DNA from: Tridacna crocea
Taxonomy: Eukaryota > Mollusca > Bivalvia > Cardiida > Cardiidae
NCBI GenBank assembly: GCA_943736015.1
Contig: OX031062.1
Coordinates: 57,400,962-57,464,961, forward strand
Length of the DNA stretch: 64,000 nucleotides
Direction: 5' to 3'
A program made the position numbers and the translations under genes. Positions 12,458 through 24,274 of this stretch are shown here, piece by piece (position 1 is the stretch's first letter; every line of letters begins with the position of its first letter). The notes under the pieces were generated by a model that was not told the origin of the DNA, did not search any database, and saw only the letters and a program-made list of their open reading frames with translations.

Positions 12458-13019
12458 TATTAATGACATATCATAAACTTCTACTGACAATAACATTAAT
12501 TCCAACCCTAGTTTTACGCATTTCACGATAATTACACGTCTATAAATATAGCTATATGAAAAAAGTTAGAATCTATACGACCTTGTAAATTCGGTACCAA
12601 ACTTATATACTTTCATTCATCCCTGTGAAAATTATATAGCGTAAAACCCTATGCACAGTTTCTTTTGCGAGTGCGTATATTAATCCTTTCTATGATTTAG
12701 ATCTATCACATTTAATGTATTTATCACAGACCTACCAAATGTTATCAGGCGAAATTTTTATTTGAACTAGCCTATGTGCAAATAAAAGTAGCACAATCCG
12801 TTCAGAGCCATGTTCTGTCATTGAAGCAAAGCAAAAAGTATCCTCGGCAACTACGAGCGTACATATCAGACAGGTCACCGTCGAATCTTCGAAGAATATG
12901 ACATGCGCAGGCGACATTTTCTATAAAATGGACCAATAAGATTGTGGATAAAAGTGTAGTGAGACTGTCTCACTTTCACTAGTTCCGCAGGACTGTAAAA
13001 TTGCACAGGGCTCTTCTCC
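12458..13019. other. Intergenic, nothing recognised
   Basis: AT-rich, no convincing ORF, splice pair or repeat match within the window. Confidence 0.4.
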
Positions 13020-13244
13020 TTAACTCTTCGCCACACGAGAAAATTTTAGATTGGTCCAAATTGAAAGCATTTGCAGACGACAAAATAAAGGTGCCTGAAA
13101 AATTGAAATTTGTTCTGGGAAGGGTAGAAAACACTGTGGGAAAAGGAGAAAATGCTGGTTACCAGCATTTTCTCCTTTTCCCACAGTGTTTTCAAAAGGC
13201 TTCTTTTTCAGGGGCGTCATAGGGATTGTGTGGTGATGGCTTAA
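13020..13244 (+). mobile_element. TTAA-MITE, left partner of a mirror pair
   Basis: Intact copy whose right TTAA (13241-13244) is also the left TTAA of the next, oppositely oriented copy. Confidence 0.85.
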
Positions 13245-13469
13245 CCCATTACCACACAATCCCTACTTTTGACGCCCCTGAGAAAGAAGCCTTTAGAAAA
13301 CATTTTGGGAAAAGGAGAAAATGCTGGTAACCAGCATTTTCTCCTTTTCCCACAACGTTTTCTACCCTTTACAAAACACATTTCAAATTTTCAGTCACTT
13401 TTATTTTGTCGTCTGCAAATGCTTTCAATTTGGGCAAGCCTAAAATATTGTCGTTTGTTAATGAGTTAA
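13241..13469 (-). mobile_element. TTAA-MITE, right partner of a mirror pair
   Basis: Intact copy facing its neighbour. Together the two form a roughly 450-bp inverted repeat with two nested palindromes. Confidence 0.85.
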
Positions 13470-13479
13470 AGGTTCATTT

Positions 13480-13955
13480 CACACCAACTCAAGAAATGTA
13501 TATACATGTATCACTGAAATTTATATGCAAAAACAATGCCAATCATCAATAATTAAGAATCATAAAATTACAAAAAAAAAAGAAAATAATGTTTTGGTGG
13601 TATTCCTTTAAACGGCTACGTAGCCTCCTAAGCTATTTTCAGATTTCGCTAAAAAAAAAAAGCATTGTGGGAATGTTAAGTGACTGGCACATGACTAATG
13701 ATGCTTAAATTCCGTAACATAACAAATTTGTAATTATTTTCTTTAATGTCTTCTTCGGACGCTATGTTTGAAGCTTCGTCTGTGTATTTCCGGTATGTAA
13801 ATAAGTGAGTTGCTCATGTAAAAATGGACCGTGTTTCCCGTCGGTGTCGACCTGGGCTGTAGTAAATCTCTATTTTTTCTTATTTTTGGATAGTTTTCGA
13901 CTACTGGGGTTTACGCATGAAAATTATAAGGCTTTCGGAGTATAATGATGACTTT
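13480..13955 (+). repeat. Dispersed 480-bp core repeat, copy 1
   Basis: Shares AATTAAGAATCATAAAATTA, GGACGCTATGTTTGAAGCTT and TCGACCTGGGCTGTAGTAAA with 38190-38665. Here it is not enclosed by the GGTAACAGACG arms. A half-array with AAAACGTCCC lies downstream at about 14959-15003. Confidence 0.65.
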
Positions 13956-15351
13956 TTTTATTTACACCGTGAATTCTAGCGAAAAATCATTGACTCTTTA
14001 GATAAAACTTGCTGATGAAATACCAGATTTAGACTTTGTGATTTTGCATACTAGTATAAGTCATAAAATCTAATTCTTCATTGACTTCTTTTTTTTTTGT
14101 TTTCTTTTATCAGCTGAAGCGGCCTGCACTTGGGTCGGATATGTCGTGTTTGAGCATGCAGCTTTCAGATGACTAGTAAGGTGGCATCTAAAAGCCTCCA
14201 TACTTGTGATTATTCATAAGGCACATTAGTAGTTTGCTTCGAATTGGCCAGGGTTTCAAAATTAGAAATAAGTGATTAAGGTAGGTTTTTAATGCAACTT
14301 GGATGAGAAAAGTATTTATTACACCCATGAATTGTGTTAGATTAAGGAAAGAAGCATTTGGTTTGTATGTGAAATAGGGGGCCATGATCTTTCCCTCTTT
14401 GTTCTACAGTTTTGACCCCAAAAGCGAAAGTGAGGGGCCATGGAGCTAGCAGCTGTTTCTAACGGAGAAAAAAACAAGGGTAGGGTCAGAGCACGAAAGA
14501 TGCGAAAAAAACGGCATCGAATGTGCTATTTTGGATTTTATCCCCAGATTATATGTAATGTTTCGAGTGTCAATTCAGGTTGGCATTTTCAGGCTAGCTA
14601 CCTGAGTTTGCATTTTGTGAATTTTGGAACATAGGCTAAAATGGCAATTTTTTCAGTTTTTCTTTTCCGACCATGCCACTTGCTTATTTAATTGCACGGC
14701 GACGTCAGTCGCAGTGCATATATTGATGGTTTTTCTCCCTGTCCATGGATTAACTCCGCACAGAAATCTCCCTTCGAATTTTAGAATTTACCGATTCTTT
14801 GTATACCTGATATTGTCTACATATGCCATAATACTTTATTCATGCCTAATAATTATTGTAGTATTCAGTAAATAAAGAATATGTTTACGGATATGAGGAA
14901 TCCCTTCAGGTAAGAGTTTAAGCGCGATTTGCACATGCGCAGACGGTATCGGGATAAGACGTCCCACAGTCAAAACATCCCAGTTTTGGTTAAAACGTCC
15001 CTATTTCCATTGCAAATTGGTTAAATCCAGGGTTCAAAGTAAACACTTGCAAACTCGCAAAATGTGTGACAAGCAATTTCACCTTTTGCCACAATGTTTT
15101 CTACACTATCAAAAGGTGTCATATACAAATAAGAAACAGCTTCATCTTTGCTGTTATTTAGGGTTAATTAGAGATACCATAGAAATGCCTTATGGGGTAA
15201 AGGGTTAAGTGCAACTCAAGGACCTTTTACAGACAGTGTTGATCAAGATCAGATTGCACAGAACATATAGTCTGATCTTTGATTTACACTGTCCAATAAG
15301 GGGATGTCTAATCCTGAAAAAAATACCTTTGAAATAGCCAAATTCGGTTTT

Positions 15352-16549
15352 TAGCTCCACTGGCCTAAGGCCAGCGAGCTATTGTCATGGCGTTGTGTCC
15401 GTCGTGCGTCCGTCTGTCCGTCGGTTCGTTCGTTCGTCCGTGCGTGCGTCCGTAAAATTTTTCTTTAAAAAACTTCCTCTCAGAAACTATACTGACTGGA
15501 TTTTTACCAAATTTTACATTAATGTTCCTTAGGTGGTCCTCTTTCAAATTTTTTCAAATAATTGTGTTCGATGAAGAATTCTGGTTGCCATGGCAACCAA
15601 AGTAAAAAACCTTTAAAAATCTTCTCCTCTCCAACCGCTAATTGGATAGCATTATTATTTTGCAGGAATGTACGTTCCTTAGGTAGAGGTTTATAGAATT
15701 CCTTAAAAAAAAAAAGATCCGTCAAATAACATGGCTTTTATGGGAGACTCATTTTCCTTTTATGGTATAAAGTAAAATCTTTGAAAAATTTCTTCTCTCA
15801 AACTATTCATTGGATTTCATTGTTGTTTTCACTGTGGGAAAAGGTGAAATTACTCATAATCAACCAAAGACGAGAAGTCTTTGCAAAAACTGTTGGAAAA
15901 GGAGAAAATGCTGGTAATCAGCATTTTCTCCTTTTCCCTCAGTGTTTTCTACTCTATCAAAGAGAGAAATCATCATTTCAGCAATGTTTAATTAGTCGTT
16001 TGCAAATGCTTTCAATTTGGTCACATCAACAATTTTGTTGTTTGGTAAAGGGTTAAAGAGGGTTGCTTTACATAATCCATAGTCCTTTTCATATAAAACA
16101 AGAGAACCTCTGCACTTTTATTATTCTGGTAAAGGTTTGTTGACCTACTGGTGACTAAGTGCAAAGTGAACAAAAGGGGTGTTAATCCTGGTGACCTAGT
16201 TTTCTATATTTAGATGTTTCCCCACCCAAAATGGTTTGTGACAAGACCCTCTTTAACTATAACCAGATGACAAAATTTTGTAACTGCTCATAATTGAAAG
16301 ATGTTGCAGACAATATAATATAACTTCAGATTAGTAAAACTTGTATCAAAAAGGGTAGAAATTATTGTGGAAAACTAAGAACATGCTGGTTACAATTATT
16401 TTCTTCTTTTCTCGCAATCTTTTTCTTAGCTTTTTCTCTTCAGTTGGTAGCTAAAATGCGGGATTGAATAGTAATTGTTAAAAATTACTTCTCTTCACTG
16501 TTACAGAAAAATCAGGCCTGTGGAGCGATACAGGCGCTCAAGCGCCTCT
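15352..16549. mobile_element. 1.2-kb element AGCTCCACTGGCC...GCGCCTCTAG inserted in duplicated block A
   Basis: Comparison with block B, which reads straight through GGTTTTTACTATCAG, shows block A is interrupted here. The left end carries AGCTCCACTGGCC and CGTCCGTCTGTCCGTC; the right end has CAAGCGCCTCTAG. Two MITEs sit inside it. Confidence 0.65.
15870..16056 (-). mobile_element. TTAA-MITE inside the 15352-16549 element
   Basis: The left terminus is replaced; the core (centre GGTAATCAGC) and the right GGTAAAGGGTTAA are present. Confidence 0.7.
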
Positions 16550-19424
16550 AGTTACTATCAGTTTGAAGGTTTTATCTCAGTTACATAGTAGGATAAGGGT
16601 TAAATTCTTAACCAACAAATCTACCAAACTATAAATTTAAAGTTTTGTAGTCTTTGGTTTTAAATAGCACCTGCAGATGGGATCTACTATTTGATCAAAA
16701 GTTTCTCAAAAAAAGGACTTTGCGAAGGATATGAAATCGTTGTGGTACAAGGAGAATTGCTTGTAACCAGCAGTTTTCCTCAAGATTCCAAACATGTTTT
16801 CCAAAAGCCTAAGTAGTGTCCCTAAATATCCGGAATGTCACGTGAAGGGTTAAATTGCATGAGAATTATTTGATAAAAAATGTATAAGAAATATAATCAT
16901 ATACAAGCATACCATTGATTTAAAGCTACGGCGTAATCTACATAATTATGAGTAAATATGATTTTCCTTGATTCACATATGACGAAAAAAGAATGGATAA
17001 ATAGTCATTTTTCTCAATTAGATACAGTTTATTTACGATATCGAATTATATCCTTTAGCAATCGACCCAATAAATGAAGCCTATAGACCCGTAATGCAAA
17101 ACTATCGCAGTTGGGATTTAAAAAAAAAAAATGTGGTCTAGGGGAGAAAACTCGTACTGCCTAAGAGTAAAAGAAAACCAAGAGTAATCTCCCTTATAAT
17201 GATCTGCCCCCCCCCCTTTCTCCTAGACGCTTGACGGATCAAAGTACTAAACACAAGACTGGGGGAAAGGTGACATGCATGTATCGGTTTTAATCTGTTT
17301 TTAATGAGGATTTCAATTAATTTTAACAAGAGAGTTTCATTGACTTTGATTTCGATACAATAACGCTAGAATCTAATTTTTAAGAAAGAACATTTCCTGC
17401 TTTTTTTCTTGAAATTCGAATGGAATCATCGAGAAAGTTTTGAATCCTGGAAAATCGCCATTTGCGAGATTTGCGGACGGCATTCAGCATCATACTCCCT
17501 AGAATGTACGATCTGATTCTCTGTTTACATAGTCCGCTTGTTTTGTTGAACCTATACATGTACTTAGTGTTAAAATCTCTACAAGATACATTTAATGGAC
17601 TGTAGAGTCTATATATAAATTTAAACCGTCGAAAGAGGTCCACATGTAGGCGCGAAAAAACTTCAAACCGCCATATACAATAATAGTTGTCTTTGCAACC
17701 AGTGTAGATTAAGATCAGACTGCACAGAACGTTCAGTCTGGTCTTGATCTACACTGTCCGCTTTGCTTAGACATCCTTCACAAAAGCAAACTGTTTGGGA
17801 GAAGATTCTAGACTGAACATTTCTAATGGGTTTATTTGACGCCCTAGATAGTTGTCAGTATAGGGGACAGCTTTAGGGCTCAATTTTGAATCTACCTCAT
17901 ATATTTCTACAAACCAGAAGTTTTGTTTTGAACAAGTTTTTAAGATAACGTTTCAATATTACGCGGTATCTGTCGACATTGTCCGTAAATTAAAACATAT
18001 ATTTTTGTTGGTAAGTGTGCGTTTATTTATCATTGTGATATCATATACTCTCTAATTTGATTTATTAATATCTGTTACCTCAGAGATATGTTACCAAATG
18101 ATGCATTGTTATTCTAGTGAAATCTTACCTTAATTCCAAATTCAAATATTGACATTATAAATTGTCATGAAATAAAAGGAGACTACCTACCGCCTGTTTT
18201 AACAAATAATATATGTCTTACTGAATTATTTTCTGTCGGGTGGCATGTCGATTTTAGAATAATTGAAATTAACAATTTTACCATACAAACTGATTCAAAG
18301 TCGTTACAGCTACATGAAAAATTATCGCTTGACAAACCGATCGTCTCTACAGACGTTACCGTGTTTATTCGTCCTCGGTTTTACGCTTGCTCTTTGCTGG
18401 CATTTTTTTGTAAGGTGCACAGGCATATAAGGACCACAGGCATGAGGAGGAGGCTCCATGTCCCGCCTACTGCTTCTACCATTCAGGTACTGTAGCCGCA
18501 GTCATTTAGCACTACCAGAAAAAGCCAAAGCGAGGCTTTGGGTGGAGCCTGTCTCTTGTAGACCTATCTGCAAAGGTAACGACGTGAAGCAGTCAGAAAT
18601 AAGCACTTTCCTCTTCAATAAGGGAAGCAACTCTGACATTACTAATAACAAAATTTTGTACGAGTTGTCTCCCATAGACCATTGGTAGTTCATCATTCTA
18701 TCGAAATGGCATTAAATTGTGAAAGAAAATCAGTTTAGAACAAAACACAAGCACAAGGGCAGGTAAAATGGAATAAATAAGCGAAATAAGGGAGCAAGAA
18801 AGTAAATAAAACAATGGACATAAAATACATGATAATGCTTTAACAAATATCAGTTGAAACGACATGAAGGAACCGGAAATAAACAAACACAATGAGACGA
18901 GATACAGTAGTTTTCCTTGATTTCTTGTGATTTGACGGGTGCTTCTTGTTGTTAGTCGTACATTTCATAATCTTACACAAAAAATCACGTGTATCTTCAC
19001 ATATAAACCGTAAAACAATCCACAAAATACTGGAATCATTGATGAGTTTTATTTTCACAGTGTCCGGGTTATACATATATTCGGATAAAAGTTTGGCTTT
19101 GTAGAAGAAGCGTAAAAGTTCTGTTCTTAAAACACTTCATTTAAGTTTTGAAAAATAAGTAACACAAAAAATGGAGGAAAAGTTTGGTAAACATTTAACT
19201 TTTTAGAAGATGACAAACTTTAGGCCTGCATCAAATTGGAAGCAATTTAGCAGACGACAAATCTAAAAGTTGGTCAAAAGATTACTTCTGTCCTTGATAG
19301 GATAGGAAAAATGAAATGATAGGAAAAACCAGAAAATGCTGGATAATAGTATTTCATCCTATTTCTATAGTGGTTTCAAAAGAACATAGAGTTCTCAAGG
19401 ATATATTTTGAAGCTGGGGACTGT

Positions 19425-19562
19425 GTACCTTCAGTCTGACTCTGAAGGCTTGCTCCGATGCTATTGTAGTTATTTAGTCTCTGCTGTGGAGACCAAATAA
19501 CAAAAATAGCATTGGAGCAAGCATGCAGCCACTAGGCTTTGTATATACCTGTAGACTGAAGG
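19425..19562. mobile_element. Short hairpin derivative of the 9612-10401 family
   Basis: The ends are GTACCTTCAGTCTGACTCTG and, inverted, ATCCTTCAGTCTACAGG. The inner part shares GCTCCGATGCTATT with the long element. It is only about 138 bp, as if the interior of the parent had been lost. Confidence 0.6.
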
Positions 19563-20415
19563 ATTTCCCAGGTGTCATTTTGTAATTGGGTCTCAGAGAG
19601 GAGAAACATTTAAAAAATGGCATCGAAGCTCCCCTTTGGATCAAATGTAGGCTTTGTACATTGATCCTTTTCTTATTGATCAACAAATCTAAAGTCAGTT
19701 CTATAACATGATATCAAACCATTCTGTCAGACAGAAGAAAACATTTTGTATGTTTTGTTTTGGCCACAGGGTTCTGAAGCATTGTCAGCCCATGGATACA
19801 TGTAGATGATTTCTTTATGTGTAAAATACAATGTGGTTGGAATGATGAAATTTGCCATAAAAAGGGTAGAAAATGCTGATAATCATTACCAGCATTTTCT
19901 CCTTTTCCCACAATGTTTTCTACCCCTCACAAAACAAATTTCAAATTTTAAGTCACTTTTATCTTGTCGTCTTCAAATGCTTTGGATTTGGACAAGCCTA
20001 ATACATTGTTGTATAGTAATAAGTTAAATAGAAACATTGAAATTCTTTTATGGCTCAAAATGAAGTAAGATAATGAAAAGTAACCTGGCAAGCAATTACC
20101 TTTTTATCATCACCATTGTTTTGTTTTGTTGAAAAGCAGTATATCTATTGGGTTATTGGATGATGCTCAGTGCTCATAAATAATGGTTTCATAAATGTTC
20201 AAGAAAATATGGCGGCAAGGGCCTGCCAATAAGCGTGTGAATATTTTTTACAAATCGCAAATTAAAATCTATTTGTTCTATCTGAGTATGTACAAAGAAG
20301 TAGGTCAAATGCCAGTGCATTCAGCTACCTTAAAAAAAAAACCCTCTACCTCATGGGTGTTTTTTTTTACTGATACAGTGTGTGAAAGGTTTGAAAATTT
20401 CTTTTTTCATTTCAG
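19563..20415. other. Intergenic with one MITE fragment
   Basis: Contains a partial reverse MITE (19855-20028), whose core is rearranged to GAAAATGCTGATAATCATTA. Otherwise nothing recognised. Confidence 0.4.
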
Positions 20416-20591
20416 ATTTTCAGTACAGAATTGCTTGGGGAGTTAATGGTTATCCAGTAATTTTTGCAGCACTTAAACTTCACGAACGTTCAATAAGAAA
20501 CATGTGGAACACTAAAGAAACAGAATTCAGACGTCTACCATATTATAGAACCATTGTGAAGTCATTTATAAAGAAACAGAACCAGCTAGTG
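20416..20591 (+). other. Orphan exon-like ORF of unknown origin
   Basis: The acceptor is a long T-tract ending TTTCAG and the donor is GTG|GTATGT. The 176 nt between encode 58 uninterrupted residues, including FQYRIAWGVNGYPVIFAALK and TEFRRLPYYRTIVKSFIKKQ. The composition is protein-like, unlike the surrounding repeat ORFs, but I do not recognise a family and found no partner exon nearby. It could be one exon of a gene with large introns or a pseudogene fragment. Confidence 0.35.
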
Positions 20592-20670
20592 GTATGTCCC
20601 TCTCATAAGAAGATAACTACCATGTGTTGAAATTCAGTATTTTGATTCTGTAACAAAAGAACAAAATGCC

Positions 20671-20900
20671 TAATCCTTTACCAAACAATCCCTGGTTTGT
20701 ACGACCCTGAGATAGAAGCCTTTTGAACACATTATGGGAAAAGGAGAAAAGGCTGGTTACCAGCATTTTCTCCTTTCCCCACTATGTTTTCTACCCTGCT
20801 GGAAACATATTTCAGTTTTTCAATTAGGTTTTTATTTTGTCGTCTGCAGGTGCTTTCAATTTGGACCAGTCTAAAATTTTGTCATTTGGAATAGAGTTAA
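20671..20900 (-). mobile_element. TTAA-MITE
   Basis: Near-intact; the left TTAA has become CTAA. It lies 80 bp downstream of the orphan exon-like ORF. Confidence 0.8.
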
Positions 20901-20933
20901 CTCATGATAACTGAGGCTACAAAATTGTCCAGG

Positions 20934-21163
20934 TTAACCCTTTCACACATATTGCCGACTTTTAATCCTCCTGGAAAAGAAGCCTTTGGAAGACGTGGGT
21001 AAAGGAGAAAATGCTGGTAACCACATATTTTCTCCTTTTCCCACAAAGTTTGCTACCCTGTCAAAGAAAATTTGCACAATTGTAACCACTTTGAAATTGT
21101 CGTCTGCAAATGCTTTCACTTTGGACAAAGGCTAAAAAAATTTTTTGTCTGGTAAAGGGTTAA
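20934..21163 (-). mobile_element. TTAA-MITE
   Basis: TTAA at both ends. The core has lost a few bases (ACGTGGGTAAAGGAG) and the centre reads GGTAACCACA. Confidence 0.8.
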
Positions 21164-21344
21164 AAAGTTTTGCATTCTGTAAATTACATATAGCTTAAGT
21201 TATGAGATTCATGATTTAAAAAAGCAGAAAACACTGATGGAAAAGGAGAAAATGCTGGTATCTAAGGTTTATCTCCTTTTCATTGTTCAATATTTTCAAA
21301 TCTCAAAACCTGAAGCTAAATTCAAACTGTCCTCTTCAACTGCT

Positions 21345-21553
21345 TTAACCCTATACCAAGCCATCCGGACTTTTAACAATTCTGATAAAGAAGGCTTCTG
21401 AAAACGTTGTGGGAAAAAAAGAAAATGCTGGTAACCAGCATGTTCTCTTTTTCCCACAGTGTTTCCTACCCTGCTGAAAACAAATTTCAATTTTTGAGTT
21501 TTGTTTATTTTGTTATCTGCAAATGCTTTCAGTTTGGACAAGTCATGGATTAA
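21345..21553 (-). mobile_element. TTAA-MITE, right end truncated
   Basis: Left terminus and core present. The right end stops at CAAGTCATGGA, where the TTAA of the next copy begins. Confidence 0.7.
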
Positions 21554-21778
21554 TTCTTTACCACACAATCCTGACTTTTGATGACCCGGAGAAAGAAAAC
21601 CTTTAAAAACCTTGTGGGAAAAGGACAAAATGCTGGTAACCAGCATTTTCTCCTTTTCCCACAATGTTTTCTACCCTTTCCAAATGAAATTTCAGTTTTT
21701 GAGTTATGCTTATTATGTCGTCTGCAAATGCTTTCAAGTTGGACTAATCCAAAATTTTGTCATCAGGTAAAGAGTTAA
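21550..21778 (-). mobile_element. TTAA-MITE, intact
   Basis: Shares its left TTAA with the truncated neighbour, and probably inserted into that copy. Confidence 0.85.
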
Positions 21779-22264
21779 GATATATTGCAAATTAACAATT
21801 TGTGGCTAAAGGAATATTTGAGTAGGGAAAAGGCAAATAATGACTGAAAGGAAAACAGGAAAAGTATTAGAGTAGGTATTCAATGAGGTTAATACCGGTA
21901 GTCTCTTTTAGCTTTTTACAATGAAAAAAAATATAAAGGATGGTCAAACTGAAAGCATTTGCAGAAGACGAATCACATGGTGCACAGAGTAGAAAAGTTT
22001 TCTTTGAAAGGATAGAAAACATTGTGGGAAAATGAGAGAATGCTGCCTTTTAGACCAGTACATATTGAAATCATTTGCAGACAACAAATTAAATGTCAAC
22101 CAGATGTTGAGATATGTCTTGGTATGGATAGAAAGGATTGTGAGAAAAGCAGAAAATGCTAATTATCAGCGTTTCGCTCCCTGTTCCTCATTATTTTCTA
22201 AAGCCTTCATCCTCAGGCTTAATAAAACAGGATTATGTGGTAAAAGTTTAATACATGCTGGTAC

Positions 22265-22585
22265 AATTGATTGTTTTGATTGTATGGTGACTAGAGCCAC
22301 TTTAAGTATTATTTCAGTTATGTCACAGTGGCCAGTTCACCTATTCATGCTTTCCTGGAGTCTCTTTTATCAGTATTCCAAACAGTTTACTTTTCCAAAT
22401 CATTGGCTGCTTTCCCACATAACCATTGCCAGGACAATAGCCAGTGTTGGGAGAATGATGATTCCTGTGGCAATGACTATCAGCAATCCCCTAAAAGAAA
22501 TTGGTCGAGCCAGGGATCGAGCCCAAGACCTTTTGTTCCCAAGTCCTGCGTGCTACCGAATGAGCTACCAGGGCTTGGCTTCCCT
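22265..22585 (-). mobile_element. tRNA-derived SINE
   Basis: On the minus strand the head reads CCTGGTAGCTCATTCGGTAG, then GGGCTCGATCCCTGGCTCG (A and B boxes). The body contains the inverse of GGCTGCTTTCCCACATAAC. The family recurs at 24040, 39775, 59893 and 63750. Confidence 0.65.
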
Positions 22586-22797
22586 TAGGTATAAAGCTTT
22601 TGAAAAGATTATGGGAAAAGAGGAAAATGTAGATGACCTACATGTTGTTTTTCCCCAAGTTTTTTTTTTTAACAACTCAAAACAGTAACCATCCCTTGAC
22701 CTATATTTGTCAGTTGTAAATGCTTTCAGTATTGTTTATTTAAGTATTAGCTTCAGGTACAGGAAATAGTGAGAATGTAAACACTGATTCAAATTTT

Positions 22798-23025
22798 TTA
22801 AACTTTACCAAACTACATAATTTTAGACTTGTCCAAAATGAAAGCTTTTGCAGACAAGAAAATAAATGTAACTCAAAAATTGAAATTTGTTTTCAGCAGG
22901 GTAGCAAACATTGTGGGAAAAGGAGAAAATACTGGTTAACAGCCTTTTCTCCTTTTCTTATAACGTTTTAAAACTGCTTCTTTCACAGGGTTGTTAAATG
23001 TTGGGATTTTGTGGTAAAGGTTTAA
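22798..23025 (+). mobile_element. TTAA-MITE
   Basis: TTAA at both ends; the core has an imperfect centre (ACTGGTTAACAGCC). Confidence 0.75.
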
Positions 23026-23072
23026 ACAGGAATATGAATTAACTAACTTCACATTGTTTTAATGATAATTCC

Positions 23073-23297
23073 TAACCCTTTACTGTACAATCTCTGGTTT
23101 TTATGACCCTGAGGGAGAAGCCTTTTGAAAACATTATGAGAAAAGGAGAAAATGCTGATAACCAGCATTTTCTCGTTTTCCCACAATGTTTTCTACCCTG
23201 CTAGAAACAAATTTCAAATTTCCAGTTACAGTTATATTGTCATCTGCAAGTGCTTTCAATTTGTACCAGTCTAAAATTCTGTTGTTGGTAAAGAGTA
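23073..23297 (-). mobile_element. TTAA-MITE
   Basis: Good core with GATAACCAGC. Both terminal TTAA are slightly mutated. Confidence 0.75.
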
Positions 23298-23569
23298 ATT
23301 ACACCCAGAGAACTGAATATTTTTGTAAAATACATGTAAATATACATGTATATGCACAGAACTGCACTGTTAAATAAATAAGGTTCGTTTTATGAATTTC
23401 TATCTTTTTATCTTGTCATTCCTTTTACCCCATTCTACACAATCCTGAGTTTTAACAACCCCAAGTAGAGAAGGCTTTTGAAAACACTGAAGGCTTTCTA
23501 AAACATTGTAGGAAAAGAAAAAAAATGTTGGTAACCAGACAGGATGCCTTTGAAGAAAAAGAAGGCTTT

Positions 23570-24010
23570 TTAACCCTTTACCACTCAATAACAACTTTTA
23601 ACACCCCTTGAGGAAGAAGCTTTTTGAAAGCACAGTGGGAAAAGGAGAAAATGCTGGTAACAAGCATTTTCTCTTTTTCCCACAGTGTTTTCTACCCTAT
23701 CAGGATCAAATTTCATTATTTGAGTGGCATTTAAATTGTTGTCTGCAAATACTTTCAAGTTGGGCAAGGTCAAAACTTTGCCGTCTGGGAAAGAGTTGAA
23801 ATATTGTAGGTTTTTGAAAACATTGTGGGGAAAAGAAGAAAATGCTGGTGACCAGAATAGAAGTCTTTCAGATAAAGAGATGGCTTTTGAAAATATTGTT
23901 GGAAAAGAAGAAAACGCTTGTGACCAGAAAAGGAGAATTCTTCTTCTGAGAAATCGACGGCTTTTGAAAACATTGTGGGAAAAGATGAAAATGCTCTGTA
24001 GCTCTGCTGG
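23570..24010 (-). mobile_element. TTAA-MITE plus array of repeated half-cores
   Basis: A near-complete copy (23570-23799) is followed by three further GAAAA(C/T)ATTGTGGGAAAAG-type left half-cores (about 23815, 23888, 23955) without matching right arms, as if one arm had been amplified. Confidence 0.65.
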
Positions 24011-24039
24011 TAACAACATTTGAGCAAGCATGTTGCTGG

Positions 24040-24245
24040 TACAAAATTCCAGCTTGCCAATTTCTCTCGGAGAATTTATGATAGTCATTCCAACAGGATA
24101 CATTCCTATCTTGCTTCTGAATAACCCTAGATGGTTATGTGGGAAAGCAGCCAATGACTTAGGAACACCATAGTGAGAAGTGCTGGAAAAGAAATGCTGG
24201 GAGAGCATGTATAGGTGAAGTGGTTGCAGCTGTGATATCATTGAA
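24040..24245 (+). mobile_element. SINE body fragment without tRNA head
   Basis: Shares GGTTATGTGGGAAAGCAGCC and GATAGTCATTCCAACAGGAT with the SINE at 22265, in the opposite orientation. The head is missing. Confidence 0.5.
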
Positions 24246-24274
24246 AATATTTGAATGGTATCAACTCTTAGGCT

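Larger units (their letters stand above)
15207..19170 (+). repeat. Duplicated block A (3-kb dispersed repeat, interrupted)
   Basis: From AAGTGCAACTCAAGGACC onward this matches block B (24275-27290) almost throughout, apart from the 15352-16549 insertion. It includes a decayed MITE (16600-16853), GATCAAGATCAGACTGCAC motifs near 15235 and 17710, and small ORFs at 17138-17329 (-) and 18458-18688 (+) kept open in both blocks. Function unknown. Confidence 0.7.

Noticed and set aside
14440-14634. 64-codon ORF starting MELAAVSNGEKNKGRVRARK
   Set aside because: No family resemblance, no splice-site support, and it turns into hydrophobic, random-looking sequence.
22328-22588. ORFs in 22032-22688
   Set aside because: They run through MITE and SINE sequence; the peptide repeats at other SINE copies.
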